This document shows positions 52,619 through 62,236 of a stretch of DNA of 64,000 nucleotides, one piece after another. The translations under genes were made by a program, and so were the position numbers. This stretch comes from Myroides phaeus. Lineage in GTDB: Bacteria > Bacteroidota > Bacteroidia > Flavobacteriales > Flavobacteriaceae. How positions within the stretch are numbered: the first letter of the stretch is position 1; every line of letters starts with the position of its first letter. Below the pieces are notes generated by a model. That model ran no database searches. It was not told where the DNA came from and was given only the letters and a program-made list of their open reading frames with translations. Location of the stretch: contig NZ_FNDQ01000015.1 in the NCBI RefSeq assembly GCF_900099675.1, positions 1 to 64,000 of the forward strand, given 5' to 3'.

Positions 52619-53641
52619 ATGAAAACAATTACGAAAACTTCTAAGTTAATAAGCAGATTCTGTGCGTTTCTGTTTATCGGAGGATTAGCGGTTTCTTGTG
52701 GTTCTTATTACAACACCTCATATTATGATGATGGTGTTTATTCTCAAGGGAATAGCCCACAACAAAATAGCAGTAATCAAAATGACAACTACTATGAAAA
52801 TTATTTTCAATCATTAAACAATGATTTAGAATATTTCACAGATATTAATCAATATACTTCGCCTATCAATGATAGCGTAGTTAAACATAAACCAACTAAA
52901 GCTGTTTCTTACGGATCTTGGGGTAGTGAACCATCAAGTATCCAAGTGAATGTTTATAACAGAGGTTACTATGGGTATCCTTACTACGGATATAATGGTT
53001 ATTACAACAGCTATTGGGGTGGATATTATGCCCCATTTTATAGCCCTTATTATTGGGGCAGTGGTATTAGTTTAGGCTTCGGATGGGGATGGGGTAATGG
53101 ATACTACAATCGTCCTTGGGGTGGTTATTACGGCTATCCTTATTACGGAGGTGGCTACTACTACTCGCCTTATTACAACAATTACTATGTAAGAACTACT
53201 CGTCCTTATGGTGATCGATCAAGCTATAGTGGTAATCGTTCTTCTTACAACAGTATAAATAATACCAGATCAAGTAATTCTTATTACAACAGAGGCAACT
53301 CTTCAAGTAATCGCGGTAATTATGGAAACACAAGATCTTCTTATTCAAGATCGAGCTATCAAAGTACAGGACGTCCTACAAATGTAAATTCGTCTAACAG
53401 TACAAATACTTATTACAACAACACAAGAAGTTCTAATTCAAGATCATCTTATAGAAATAGTTCTTCTTCATATGATAATTCGAGATATAACAATAACAAT
53501 TCTTCTAACAATATAAATACAAGAAGCAGTAATAGCAGAAGCAGCTACTCTACATCATCATCAAGAAGTAGTTACTCTGCTCCTTCTTCATCGTCAAGAA
53601 GTAGCTCAAGTGGATCATCTCGCAGCAGTTATCGCCGTTAA
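52619..53641 (+). CDS. Gly/Tyr/Ser/Asn-rich surface lipoprotein
   Basis: A 340-residue lipoprotein with lipobox GGLAVSCG (Cys27). The middle (about 115-190) is rich in Gly, Tyr and Trp (YGYPYYGYNGYYNSYWGGYYAPFYSPYYWG style), the C-terminal 130 residues are nearly all Ser, Asn, Arg and Tyr repeats such as SSNSRSSYRNSSSS. Such low-complexity lipoproteins are common in flavobacteria; function is unknown, perhaps surface or biofilm related. It is divergent from proS and lies 30 bases before an outer-membrane protein gene in the same operon. Confidence 0.75.
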   Translation: MKTITKTSKLISRFCAFLFIGGLAVSCGSYYNTSYYDDGVYSQGNSPQQNSSNQNDNYYENYFQSLNNDLEYFTDINQYTSPINDSVVKHKPTKAVSYGSWGSEPSSIQVNVYNRGYYGYPYYGYNGYYNSYWGGYYAPFYSPYYWGSGISLGFGWGWGNGYYNRPWGGYYGYPYYGGGYYYSPYYNNYYVRTTRPYGDRSSYSGNRSSYNSINNTRSSNSYYNRGNSSSNRGNYGNTRSSYSRSSYQSTGRPTNVNSSNSTNTYYNNTRSSNSRSSYRNSSSSYDNSRYNNNNSSNNINTRSSNSRSSYSTSSSRSSYSAPSSSSRSSSSGSSRSSYRR

Positions 53642-53671
53642 TTAAGCCAAAGACCATAAAACACAACTATT

Positions 53672-55210
53672 ATGAATAAATATTTTTATAGCTTACTTTC
53701 TGCTATATTGTTAACCGGAGCTACTTATGCGCAAGAAGCATCTCCTGGTGATGTAATGAAATTTAACCAAACCGACCTAAATGGTACAGCTCGTTTTAGA
53801 GGAATGAGTGGTGCTTTTGGAGCCGTAGGAGGAGATTTATCTGCATTGAGTATAAACCCTGCAGGGGGAGCTATTTTCAATTATAATACTGCTGCTTTCA
53901 CAGTATCATACGTTGCTAAAAACAATAAATCAGATTACTTTGGCAACAAAGAATCTAAAAACTACAACGGACTTGATGTTGGCCAAATGGGAGCTTTATT
54001 TGTATTTAACAGCTATGACAAAGATGCTGTTATGAAAAAGTTTACTATTGGGCTTAATTATGAGAGCACAAAAAATTTAAGAAACGACTATTTGTTTAGA
54101 GGATTGAGCAATGGCAATAGTTTAGGTGATTATTTTTTTAACATTGCTAATAACAATCATATTCCTTATGATGTTGCAGATCCTAAAACAAATGATGGTA
54201 CAGATGCTTATATACAAGCTGGTAATATGGCTGGTTATGATGGGCAACAAACTTTCTTAGCACACGAAACGGGTGTAATCTTATCCGATAAACAAGATGG
54301 TGTTTACTCAGCAAATTACGCTACTAACAGTGCTTATCATCAAGCCAGAGTATTTACTACTTCTGGTTTTTCAAGTAAATTTGCTGGTACTTTTGCAGCT
54401 CAATTAGGTGATCGATTTTATGTGGGAGGAAACTTAAATATTCATGTAGTTGATTATACACAAACATCACGCGCTATTGAAAGAGCACAAACACCTGGAG
54501 AAGATGGAACTATTGATATTATGAATTTTTACAATAGTACTTATACTTATGGTACTGGGTTCTCTTTCAACTTAGGAGCAATTGCTCAAGTTACTGATGA
54601 ACTTAGAGCAGGTATATCTTATGAATCTCCAACTTGGTATTCTTTAAAAGACGAATTAGCACAAGGATTAGAAACTATAGCTGTAGGAAAAGAAGAATCT
54701 GAATATATCTATCCACAAGTAGTAAACTTATATGATCGTTACCGTTTGAGAACTCCTTCTAAATACACAGGGAGTTTAGCTTACATTTTTGGTGAAAAAG
54801 GACTTATTAGTGTTGACTATACTTATAAAGATTATAGCAACAACGAATTCCGTCCAAAAGGAAATAATGCTTACAAAACTTTAAACAATTCTATTGCAAA
54901 TACAACACAAGGTACAAGCCATATACGTATTGGAGGTGAATATAGAATTAAAGACTTTAGCATCAGAGGTGGTTATAGATTTGAACAAAGTCCTTATAAA
55001 AAGGATTTTAAAGCTTATGGTGATTTGAATAGTTTTTCAACAGGTATTGGTTATTCATTTGGAAACTCAAGATTAGACCTTTCTTACACAAGAACTGCTC
55101 AATCGTTTCAAACCAGCTTAGTTGATATGACTGTAAACAACTTATATTCAGCTGCAAATATTAAAACACGTGATAATTTTGTCAACTTAACATACAATAT
55201 AAGTTTCTAA
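53672..55210 (+). CDS. FadL-like (OmpP1) outer-membrane transport protein
   Basis: A 512-residue outer-membrane barrel of the OmpP1/FadL family, which lets hydrophobic compounds cross the outer membrane. The signal peptide ends TYAQ, then comes the family start with the GTARFRGMSGAFGAVGGDLSALSINPAGGAIFN segment (residues 36-68). The remainder alternates strands and loops and ends in VNLTYNISF, a typical OMP C-terminus. Its substrate is unknown. It follows the Ser-rich lipoprotein in one operon. Confidence 0.85.
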   Translation: MNKYFYSLLSAILLTGATYAQEASPGDVMKFNQTDLNGTARFRGMSGAFGAVGGDLSALSINPAGGAIFNYNTAAFTVSYVAKNNKSDYFGNKESKNYNGLDVGQMGALFVFNSYDKDAVMKKFTIGLNYESTKNLRNDYLFRGLSNGNSLGDYFFNIANNNHIPYDVADPKTNDGTDAYIQAGNMAGYDGQQTFLAHETGVILSDKQDGVYSANYATNSAYHQARVFTTSGFSSKFAGTFAAQLGDRFYVGGNLNIHVVDYTQTSRAIERAQTPGEDGTIDIMNFYNSTYTYGTGFSFNLGAIAQVTDELRAGISYESPTWYSLKDELAQGLETIAVGKEESEYIYPQVVNLYDRYRLRTPSKYTGSLAYIFGEKGLISVDYTYKDYSNNEFRPKGNNAYKTLNNSIANTTQGTSHIRIGGEYRIKDFSIRGGYRFEQSPYKKDFKAYGDLNSFSTGIGYSFGNSRLDLSYTRTAQSFQTSLVDMTVNNLYSAANIKTRDNFVNLTYNISF

Positions 55211-55276
55211 TATTTTTAGAACTTTTTATACTAAATCTCTTTAATGGTTAAACTATTAAAGAGATTTTTTTTATTG

Positions 55277-55284
55277 TACCTTTG
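55277..55284 (+). promoter_or_regulatory. -7 promoter element of the outer-membrane protein at 55320
   Basis: TACCTTTG, 35 bases before the ATG, matches the TAnnTTTG consensus. A good -33 TTG is not seen. Confidence 0.5.
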
Positions 55285-55319
55285 CAGTTCGTTTTTAGTA
55301 AATAAAAAGATTAGAAGAA

Positions 55320-56177
55320 ATGAAGAATATTTTCAAACTATTTGTAGCTCTTTGCTTATTTGCAACTGCTTCTGGTTTTGCACAAGATGCTGTTACAACG
55401 CCATTGCGCTATACTGATTCAAACAAAGGTAAATTTTATATTTACTGGGGAGGTAACCGTGGATATTATACAAACTCAGATATCCGTTTTAGAGGTGCTG
55501 ATTACGACTTTACATTGGAAAATGTACAGGCAAGTGACAAACCAAAAGGATGGCATGTTGATTATATCAACCCAGGTCGTATGACTATTCCACAAACAAA
55601 CTTAAGAGTTGGTTATTTTATTAGTGATAAATACAATATCTCTTTAGGTGTTGACCATATGAAATATGTAATGGATCAAAACAAAACAGTAAATATTAAA
55701 GGTTATTACCCTGGACAAGGAGATAATCTATATGGTGAAGCTGTTACTGGAAATCCAGACCAAGTATTACTTACTGATGACTTTTTAACTTTTGAACATA
55801 CAGATGGTTTAAACTACCTTAACTTTGAAGTAAACAGAGTTGATGATATTTCTAAATTATTCGGTGTTTGGAATACAGATAAAGTACAAATAAACTTAAC
55901 TGAAGGTGTTGGTTTTGGTCTTGTTTATCCAAAAACAAACACAAAATTGTTAGGAAAAGAAAGATATGATGAATTCCACGTTGCTGGTTTAGGAGTTTCT
56001 GCTAAAGCTGGTTTAAACGTAACTTTCTTCAAACACTTCTTTATTCAAGCAGAATTAAAAGGTGGTTTCATCAATATGTATGATGTACGTACTACTGCTG
56101 ATAAAGCTGATAAAGCAATGCACGATTTCTGGTTTGGAGAAACTGTTATTGCCTTTGGTGGTATCTTTAGATTATAA
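55320..56177 (+). CDS. outer-membrane beta-barrel protein of unknown function
   Basis: A 285-residue protein with a signal peptide (LFATASGFAQ) and beta-barrel sequence ending VIAFGGIFRL, a C-terminal Leu after alternating hydrophobics. Strands are clear in FYIYWGGNRGYYTNSDIRF, TNLRVGYFISDKYNISLGVDHM and AGLNVTFFKHFFIQAELKGGF. I do not recognise a specific family. It has its own promoter and a strong terminator, so it is probably a single, well-expressed gene. Confidence 0.72.
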   Translation: MKNIFKLFVALCLFATASGFAQDAVTTPLRYTDSNKGKFYIYWGGNRGYYTNSDIRFRGADYDFTLENVQASDKPKGWHVDYINPGRMTIPQTNLRVGYFISDKYNISLGVDHMKYVMDQNKTVNIKGYYPGQGDNLYGEAVTGNPDQVLLTDDFLTFEHTDGLNYLNFEVNRVDDISKLFGVWNTDKVQINLTEGVGFGLVYPKTNTKLLGKERYDEFHVAGLGVSAKAGLNVTFFKHFFIQAELKGGFINMYDVRTTADKADKAMHDFWFGETVIAFGGIFRL

Positions 56178-56203
56178 TACTCTTTTAAGAGTTCAATATA
56201 ACG

Positions 56204-56236
56204 AGAGTCCGTTTTCAATTGAAAACGGACTCTTTT
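56204..56236 (+). terminator. terminator of the outer-membrane protein gene
   Basis: A perfect palindromic stem centred on CAATTG, from AGAGTCCGTTTTCAA to TTGAAAACGGACTCT, followed by eight T residues. Confidence 0.85.
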
Positions 56237-56346
56237 TTTTAATTATCCTAATTTCTTTCTTGGTAAACTTTTAAAGCAGAAAGCCAATAACTCTATGACT
56301 TACTTAGGCTCAAATTCATATTTGTTTTCAGTTTATCCAAGACATA

Positions 56347-56432
56347 TACCACACATACACCACATTTCTCCCAGACATGTTCGAAAAAAAAGCTTTTTTC
56401 CGAACTTCTGTGGTACTTGAGTGGTACATGTC
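56347..56432. repeat. nested inverted repeat / long hairpin
   Basis: The centre is GTTCG (56379-56383) pairing with CGAAC (56401-56405), around an A8/T6 stretch. Outside, CCAC-containing ACCACACATACACCAC pairs imperfectly with GTGGTACTTGAGTGGT, and ACATGT occurs in both arms. No adjacent repeat of this element is present in the window, so its nature is unknown. Confidence 0.5.
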
Positions 56433-56709
56433 TCGAACAAGATACCTCTAAAACTATAATAAACAATCACTAACACTGCTATTCAGTAAATCGAGGAACT
56501 CTCATTAGCAATATAAGTTTCATAAATAATGTCTCCTCTTTCTTTTTATTCCTCAACCTAAAAGATTATCCTAAATTCATATTATGTGTATCTAAAACAA
56601 AATAAATCAAACAATATCAATCATTTAAGAATTAACAGGAATGAATATAATTTACTACACACAATATTATAATTATACTAAAGCTGATGCTTTCTATAGA
56701 AAAAAAATG

Positions 56710-56717
56710 TACTTTTG
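56710..56717 (+). promoter_or_regulatory. -7 promoter element of rimO
   Basis: TACTTTTG, 21 bases before the preferred rimO ATG and inside the longer open frame. Confidence 0.5.
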
Positions 56718-56737
56718 CAGTCCAATTTTTTAAATCA

Positions 56738-58051
56738 ATGAGAACCAAAACTTTAAAAACAAATAAAATCAACGTAGTAACTTTAGGTTGTTCAAAAAAC
56801 GTTTACGATAGTGAAGTGTTGATGGGACAACTAAAAGCAAGTGGTAAAGAAGTAACGCATGAAGCAGCTAATGATGAAGCAAATATTGTAGTAATTAATA
56901 CCTGTGGATTTATCAATAATGCAAAAGCTGAATCTGTAAACACTATTTTAGAATACGTAGATAAAAAAGAACAAGGTATTGTTGATAAAATTTTCGTGAC
57001 TGGATGTTTATCTGAACGTTATAAACCAGACTTAGAAGCAGAAATTCCAAACGTAGATCAATACTTCGGTACAACTGATTTACCTTTATTATTAAAAGCT
57101 TTAGGAGCTGACTATAAACACGAATTATTAGGAGAACGTATGACTACTACTCCTAAAAACTACGCATACTTAAAAATTGCTGAAGGATGTGATCGTCCTT
57201 GTAGTTTTTGTGCTATTCCAATTATGCGAGGAAAACACGTTTCTCAACCAATTGAAAAATTAGTAAAAGAAGCTGAAGGACTTGCAAAAGATGGTGTAAA
57301 AGAACTTATATTAATTGCACAAGATCTTACTTACTACGGATTAGATTTATATAAAAAGAGAAACTTAGCTGAACTATTAGAAAACTTAGCTAAAATTGAA
57401 GGTATTGAGTGGATTCGTCTTCACTATGCATTCCCTACAGGATTCCCTATGGATGTATTGGAATTGATGAAACGTGAGCCTAAAATCTGTAATTACATAG
57501 ATATTCCTTTACAGCATATTTCTGATAATATCTTGAAGTCAATGCGCCGTGGTACTACACAGGCAAAAACTACTAAGTTATTAAACGAATTTAGAGAAGC
57601 AGTTCCTGGAATGGCTATCAGAACTACATTAATTGTAGGATATCCTGGAGAAACAGAAGAAGATTTCCAAATCTTAAAAGACTGGGTTCAGGAAATGCGT
57701 TTTGAACGTTTAGGTTGTTTCGCTTATTCTCACGAGGAAAACACACACGCTTATTTACTTGAAGATGATGTTCCGGAAGAAGTAAAACAAGAAAGAGCAA
57801 ACGAAATTATGGAAATTCAAGCTCAAATTTCTTGGGAATTAAATCAAGAGAAAATTGGTAATACATACCGTTGTATTATCGACAGAAAAGAAGGTAATCA
57901 CTTTGTAGGTCGTACTGAATTTGATAGTCCTGATGTTGATAATGAGGTATTAATTGATGCAACAAAACACTATTTAAAAATTGGTGAATTTGCAAATATT
58001 ACAATTGATGAAGCAACGGAGTTTGACCTTTACGGTACTCCAACAAAATAA
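56738..58051 (+). CDS. rimO: ribosomal protein S12 methylthiotransferase RimO
   Basis: A radical SAM enzyme with two 4Fe-4S clusters that adds a methylthio group to an Asp of ribosomal protein S12. In order: the N-terminal MTTase domain with Cys in TLGCSKNVYDSE, VINTCGF and VTGCLSER; the radical SAM motif GCDRPCSFCAIPIMRG (CxxxCxxC); and a C-terminal TRAM domain (IDRKEGNHFVGRTEFDSPDVDNEVLI). The frame runs up to an ATG at 56687, but the promoter box at 56710-56717 lies inside that extension, so the ATG at 56738 (MRTKTLK) is chosen, giving 437 residues. Confidence 0.93.
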   Translation: MRTKTLKTNKINVVTLGCSKNVYDSEVLMGQLKASGKEVTHEAANDEANIVVINTCGFINNAKAESVNTILEYVDKKEQGIVDKIFVTGCLSERYKPDLEAEIPNVDQYFGTTDLPLLLKALGADYKHELLGERMTTTPKNYAYLKIAEGCDRPCSFCAIPIMRGKHVSQPIEKLVKEAEGLAKDGVKELILIAQDLTYYGLDLYKKRNLAELLENLAKIEGIEWIRLHYAFPTGFPMDVLELMKREPKICNYIDIPLQHISDNILKSMRRGTTQAKTTKLLNEFREAVPGMAIRTTLIVGYPGETEEDFQILKDWVQEMRFERLGCFAYSHEENTHAYLLEDDVPEEVKQERANEIMEIQAQISWELNQEKIGNTYRCIIDRKEGNHFVGRTEFDSPDVDNEVLIDATKHYLKIGEFANITIDEATEFDLYGTPTK

Positions 58052-58058
58052 TTTACTA

Positions 58059-58089
58059 AAAGCTGTTCGAAGTAGAACAGCTTTTTTTG
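58059..58089 (+). terminator. terminator of rimO
   Basis: AAAAGCTGTTC pairs with GAACAGCTTTT around GAAGTA, with a T run. Confidence 0.8.
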
Positions 58090-58215
58090 TGTCCAAATTT
58101 TTCCAACTTTCCTCCTATTCTATTTTTATTGTATTACTTTACACAAACATAACATTGAGATAATCTCTGAATAAAACAAAACAATCATCTTTGTTTAAAC
58201 CAATCATTAAACAAG

Positions 58216-58962
58216 ATGAAAACAATTAACAAACTCTTACTAATCTTCCTTACTATGAGTAGTACCTCTTTTGCTCAAGAGCATAACATATTAAGAATAG
58301 GACATCGTGGTGCAATGGGACATGTTACTGAAAACACAGTTGAATCTATTCAAAAAGCAATAGACTTAAATTGTGATGTAATTGAAATTGATGTCTTCAA
58401 AATTAAAAGTGGCGAATTAATGGTTTTTCACGATGACAAACTTAATAGACTTACAAACGCTACAGGAAACATTGAAGACTATACCTACAATGAATTACAA
58501 ACAGTAAAAGTAAATGGAGTTTATCAAATTCCTACTTTAGAAAAAATAATCGAAGTTATTAATCGCAAAGCTGTTTTAAACATTGAACTAAAAGGCAATA
58601 ATACAGCAGAAGATACACACCAACTTATTCAATTATTTATAAACAAAGGGTGGACTAATACCGACTTTATAATCTCAAGTTTTAAGTGGAATGAGTTAGA
58701 AAAAATGCGAAGCCTTAATAATACAATTGACATTGCAGTATTAACAGAGGATGAACCAGCTGATGCTATAGCTTTTGCGAAACAAATAAATGCTGTGGCT
58801 ATAAATCCTTACCACAAAAAATTGAATGTCTTAAATGCCTCTAAAATACGAGAAGCTAATTTAAAAATATATCCATGGACCGTAAACGATCAAGAGGATA
58901 TAAACAGAATGAAAGAACTAAAAGTAGATGGAATAATAACTAATTATCCTGAACGTATATAA
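58216..58962 (+). CDS. secreted glycerophosphodiester phosphodiesterase
   Basis: A 248-residue GDPD-family enzyme with a signal peptide (MKTINKLLLIFLTMSSTSFAQ), so it acts in the periplasm. It hydrolyses glycerophosphodiesters to sn-glycerol-3-phosphate. The active-site motifs are IGHRGAMGHVTENTVESI, VIEIDVFKIKSGELMVFHDDKLNR, and IELKGN; the final VDGIITNYPERI closes the TIM barrel. It is a single gene with its own terminator. Confidence 0.9.
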   Translation: MKTINKLLLIFLTMSSTSFAQEHNILRIGHRGAMGHVTENTVESIQKAIDLNCDVIEIDVFKIKSGELMVFHDDKLNRLTNATGNIEDYTYNELQTVKVNGVYQIPTLEKIIEVINRKAVLNIELKGNNTAEDTHQLIQLFINKGWTNTDFIISSFKWNELEKMRSLNNTIDIAVLTEDEPADAIAFAKQINAVAINPYHKKLNVLNASKIREANLKIYPWTVNDQEDINRMKELKVDGIITNYPERI

Positions 58963-58966
58963 AAGC

Positions 58967-58999
58967 ACAAAGGCGTAATAGTAATTATTACGCCTTTGT
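58967..58999. terminator. terminator between the GDPD and SLC13 genes
   Basis: A 14-bp stem (58967-58980 with 58986-58999) between convergent genes. Confidence 0.8.
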
Positions 59000-59017
59000 T
59001 ATATCTTAAAAAATTGA

Positions 59018-60487
59018 TTACAAATAATCAAAGAATGTTGTAAAATGTTGTAATAACAATACCCATAAAATAATAATCGTAGTACCGATTACAGCTCCAA
59101 AAATTCCTCCAAGTCTAAAGTCTTTTTGTTTTAATAATCCTGTACCAAATACAATGGCATTGGGAGGTGTAGAAACAGGCAAGAATAAACCACAAGAAGC
59201 ACAAAGCCCCACAACCAAACCTACCGGTAATAATTGCTCTGGTGGTAGCACAATTGCAGCTACGTTAATTACAATAGTTGCTGTAGCTGTACTACTCATA
59301 ATATTTGAAAATAACACAGTAACAATAGCAAAAATAATCATCATAGCAATCATATTAAACTCCATATCTGCTAAGAACTGGGAGTAATATGGTGCCAATA
59401 ACTCTTTAATTGCCATACCTAAGGCTAAACCACCCGCTACTAACATCAGCGTATCCCAAGGTAATTTTCTAACGTCTTCAGCTGTAATAATTCCCATCAT
59501 CGGTAAAAACATAATAGGAACCATTGCCGCACCGGCAGTTGGGATATGTAATGTACTTCCAAACATCCACATTCCTACTGTAATAATTAATATAACAATT
59601 ACTGTAAGTCGTTGTAAACGCATACTATTAGTTAGATCTAATGCCTTATTGGCAAATGATACGTCTAATCCTTTTACTTTAGAAGTATATTTCTTTACCA
59701 CTGCTAACCAGAAACCAACTAACAAGATAGTTGCCGGTACAAAACCTAAAAAGAACCATTGCATAAAACTAACAGAATATCCTTTTGATTTCAATACGTT
59801 TACTACAATTAAGTTAGGTGGTGTAGATACCATACTCATCATCCCTGCAAATGTAGCTGCAGCTGGAATACTGATTAAAATAGCTTTAGACATCATTGAG
59901 TCTTTCCCTTCTCTATCAATCAATGGCATCACTGATGCTAATACCATTGCGGCAGTAGCTGTATTTGATATAATAAGAGATAGAACTGAAGTTACAATGA
60001 TAATACCTAAAACTAAGGTATTAGGATTTGAACCAAATATTGAAAGTGTCTTTTTAAATAATGATAAGTCGAGGTTGGTTTTTCGCATTCCTTCACTCAA
60101 GAAAAAACCTCCTAAGAATATCCAAATAACACTGTCAGACCAGGTGGCGGAAATCTCTTGAGGAGATAAGGTAGCTCCTTCCATATTCCCCATTGTATAG
60201 ACTAAGAACCCAATAATCATTATCCCTACTGCAAAAGGAGGAATAGCTTCAGTAGCCCATAATAAAATAGAGAAAATTAAGATAAACAGCGTATAACTTT
60301 GAGCTTCAGAAAAGGCTTCGGGTGCTAAAAAATAAGTACCTGCAAATGCTGCAACTAACGAAAAAAAGAAAATTCCTACTCTCGTTTTGATATTCCACAT
60401 ATTCCAAGAAGCCTCGATTAACAACTCACTATAAAAGCGAATTCCCGTTCTAATCTTTCGAATCTTATCAAAATAATCAAATTCCAT
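59018..60487 (-). CDS. SLC13/DASS-family anion symporter
   Basis: A 489-residue transporter of the divalent anion:Na+ symporter family, which carries dicarboxylates, citrate, sulfate or phosphate with Na+. The two SNT signatures of the family are both present: LIISNTATAAMVLASVMPL and NIMSSTATATIVINVAAI. STPPNLIVVNVL and STPPNAIVFGTGLL mark the two substrate-site hairpins. The substrate is not predictable, dicarboxylate being commonest. It is monocistronic. Confidence 0.88.
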   Translation of the reverse strand: MEFDYFDKIRKIRTGIRFYSELLIEASWNMWNIKTRVGIFFFSLVAAFAGTYFLAPEAFSEAQSYTLFILIFSILLWATEAIPPFAVGIMIIGFLVYTMGNMEGATLSPQEISATWSDSVIWIFLGGFFLSEGMRKTNLDLSLFKKTLSIFGSNPNTLVLGIIIVTSVLSLIISNTATAAMVLASVMPLIDREGKDSMMSKAILISIPAAATFAGMMSMVSTPPNLIVVNVLKSKGYSVSFMQWFFLGFVPATILLVGFWLAVVKKYTSKVKGLDVSFANKALDLTNSMRLQRLTVIVILIITVGMWMFGSTLHIPTAGAAMVPIMFLPMMGIITAEDVRKLPWDTLMLVAGGLALGMAIKELLAPYYSQFLADMEFNMIAMMIIFAIVTVLFSNIMSSTATATIVINVAAIVLPPEQLLPVGLVVGLCASCGLFLPVSTPPNAIVFGTGLLKQKDFRLGGIFGAVIGTTIIILWVLLLQHFTTFFDYL

Positions 60488-60869
60488 ATTCTAATATTTA
60501 ACTGTTAAAATTACAACATATAAAGTCATAAAGCCACCAAAAATACGACATTCACCACAAATAAAGGAATGCTATTTACAACACCCCTTTAGTTCATTTA
60601 TAATCAACCTTTTAATTACATACAATTTTAATACTCAGCAAACATTGATAGCAAATAAAAAAGAATATAACGAGATTACTTTACTTCTTTCAATAATATA
60701 CTTTGAACTTCTAAATGAAAAAAGCAAAAATATTCTATTTAATTTTAATTAAAAAGTACCCAAATCACAAGTAAAGTCAAGGAATTATAATAAAATAACA
60801 AATGTATTTTCTCATATTAAACGTAACTTTGCATAAACACATTTTAAATTTTAATTAAAAAATTAGCAT
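60488..60869. other. intergenic region with the promoter of the MFS gene
   Basis: About 380 AT-rich bases between divergent genes, without an open frame. TAACTTTG at 60824-60831 is a -7 candidate for the MFS gene at 60870; nothing else was recognised. Confidence 0.6.
60824..60831 (+). promoter_or_regulatory. -7 promoter element of the MFS gene at 60870
   Basis: TAACTTTG, 38 bases before the start, matches TAnnTTTG. No TTG is seen at the -33 distance. Confidence 0.5.
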
Positions 60870-62144
60870 ATGCAAGATTCAAAATTAGACAACAAAGTAA
60901 AAGCTTTTTTAGTCGCCTGGTTCTTTTGTCTAATATTCTACTTCTGTAGTTATGTTGTACGATCAGTACCTTCAGTAATGACTGTTCTTTTAGAGAACAA
61001 TTTTCAAACTGACCAAACAGCTATTGGTTTAATGACTGGTAGATTTTATTATACTTATGCTCTTTTTGCTCTTGTAGCTGGGGTAGCTTTAGACAAACTT
61101 GGAGCTAAATATTCAATTACGACTGGAGTAGTTTTATTGGTTTTAGGTTCTGCTCTTTTCTTAACTTCAAGCTTTGTAGCTGGAAACATAGGACGCCTTT
61201 TACAAGGAATTGGTTGTGCTTTTGCATTTCCTGGTTGTGTTTATTTAGCAACAAAAGCATTCCCTGCAAAACATTTAGCAACAGCAATTGGTATTACTCA
61301 ATGTATTGGTATGTTCGGTGGATATGTAGGAATACATTCAATGGGATCTCTTTTTAAAAATTATGATTATTCAGCTGAAATTTATTCTAACTTTTGGATA
61401 GTAATTTCAATCATCTTGTTAGTAACTGCAATCATTCTTTGGTTTGTTGTTCCGTTACCTACAAGAATAAAAGAAAGAAGAGCAATTGCTAAAGCAGAAA
61501 GAAAACCAAGAGTAAGTATTTTTGCTCCTTTCAAAATAGTTTTTGGAAATGCACAATCGTGGATTTGTGGTTTGATTTCAGGACTATTATTTGCTCCAAC
61601 AACAATTTTTGTAATGATATGGGGAGTTAAATATTTCAACTTAGCAGGAATTAAGTATGAACAAGCTGTAGTTGTAAGTTCAATGGCAGCTTTAGGATGG
61701 GTATTTGGTAGTCCGATTTTAGGTGTTGTAACAGATAAATTAGGTCGTAGAAAACCCGTTCTTCTTGTATCTTGTATAGCAATGATGATATGTTTATTAC
61801 AATTAATCTTCGCTCCAAACCTACTAAATCCAAGTGTACTAATGTTTGTCTTCGGATTCTTCTCAGGGGGAACTATGATTACTTACTCAGTTATTAAAGA
61901 AGCTAATCCTGACAATGTGAAGGGAAGTGCTACTGGTGCAATGAACTTTATTACATTTGGTGTAAGTACCCTAATTGGTCCTATCTTTATTTACCTTTTT
62001 GGTGAAAGCTTGAAAAATATAGATTTATATCAATCTGCTCAAAACAATATTGTATTATTCTGGGTAGGAAGTATTGCTATTGCAACTTTATTAGTTTTCA
62101 CTTTAAAAGAAACTGGTAGTGCAGTTAAAAAAACAATAGAATAA
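60870..62144 (+). CDS. MFS transporter (organophosphate/anion antiporter-like)
   Basis: A 424-residue MFS protein with about 12 helices. The start (FFCLIFYFCSYVVRSVPSVMTVLLENNF), GLMTGRFYYTYALFALVAGVALDKLGAKYSITTG and FPAKHLATAIGITQCIGMFGGYVG resemble the GlpT/NarK-like anion transporters, as does the second motif A (GVVTDKLGRRKPVLL). The substrate is unknown. It has its own promoter and ends in a strong terminator shared with the TPR gene. Confidence 0.83.
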   Translation: MQDSKLDNKVKAFLVAWFFCLIFYFCSYVVRSVPSVMTVLLENNFQTDQTAIGLMTGRFYYTYALFALVAGVALDKLGAKYSITTGVVLLVLGSALFLTSSFVAGNIGRLLQGIGCAFAFPGCVYLATKAFPAKHLATAIGITQCIGMFGGYVGIHSMGSLFKNYDYSAEIYSNFWIVISIILLVTAIILWFVVPLPTRIKERRAIAKAERKPRVSIFAPFKIVFGNAQSWICGLISGLLFAPTTIFVMIWGVKYFNLAGIKYEQAVVVSSMAALGWVFGSPILGVVTDKLGRRKPVLLVSCIAMMICLLQLIFAPNLLNPSVLMFVFGFFSGGTMITYSVIKEANPDNVKGSATGAMNFITFGVSTLIGPIFIYLFGESLKNIDLYQSAQNNIVLFWVGSIAIATLLVFTLKETGSAVKKTIE

Positions 62145-62182
62145 GTTAAGCTTAAAGCAAACTGCTTTAATAATTATACTAT

Positions 62183-62224
62183 AAAAAAGCCTGCTAATCT
62201 TAAAAAGATCAGCAGGCTTTTTTT
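62183..62224. terminator. bidirectional terminator
   Basis: A long stem (62183-62201 with 62205-62224, one mismatch) between the convergent MFS and TPR genes. Confidence 0.8.
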
Positions 62225-62236
62225 ATCATCCTATTT

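Larger units (their letters stand above)
56237..56737. other. intergenic region with a nested inverted repeat
   Basis: About 500 bases without a gene. The only structure beyond AT-rich sequence is the nested inverted repeat at 56347-56432 and the -7 box of rimO at 56710-56717. Confidence 0.6.

Noticed and set aside
52619-53641. A repeat-rich region that could be a tandem DNA repeat
   Set aside because: The repetition is at the protein level (Ser, Asn, Tyr, Gly); the codons vary and no regular DNA unit was seen.
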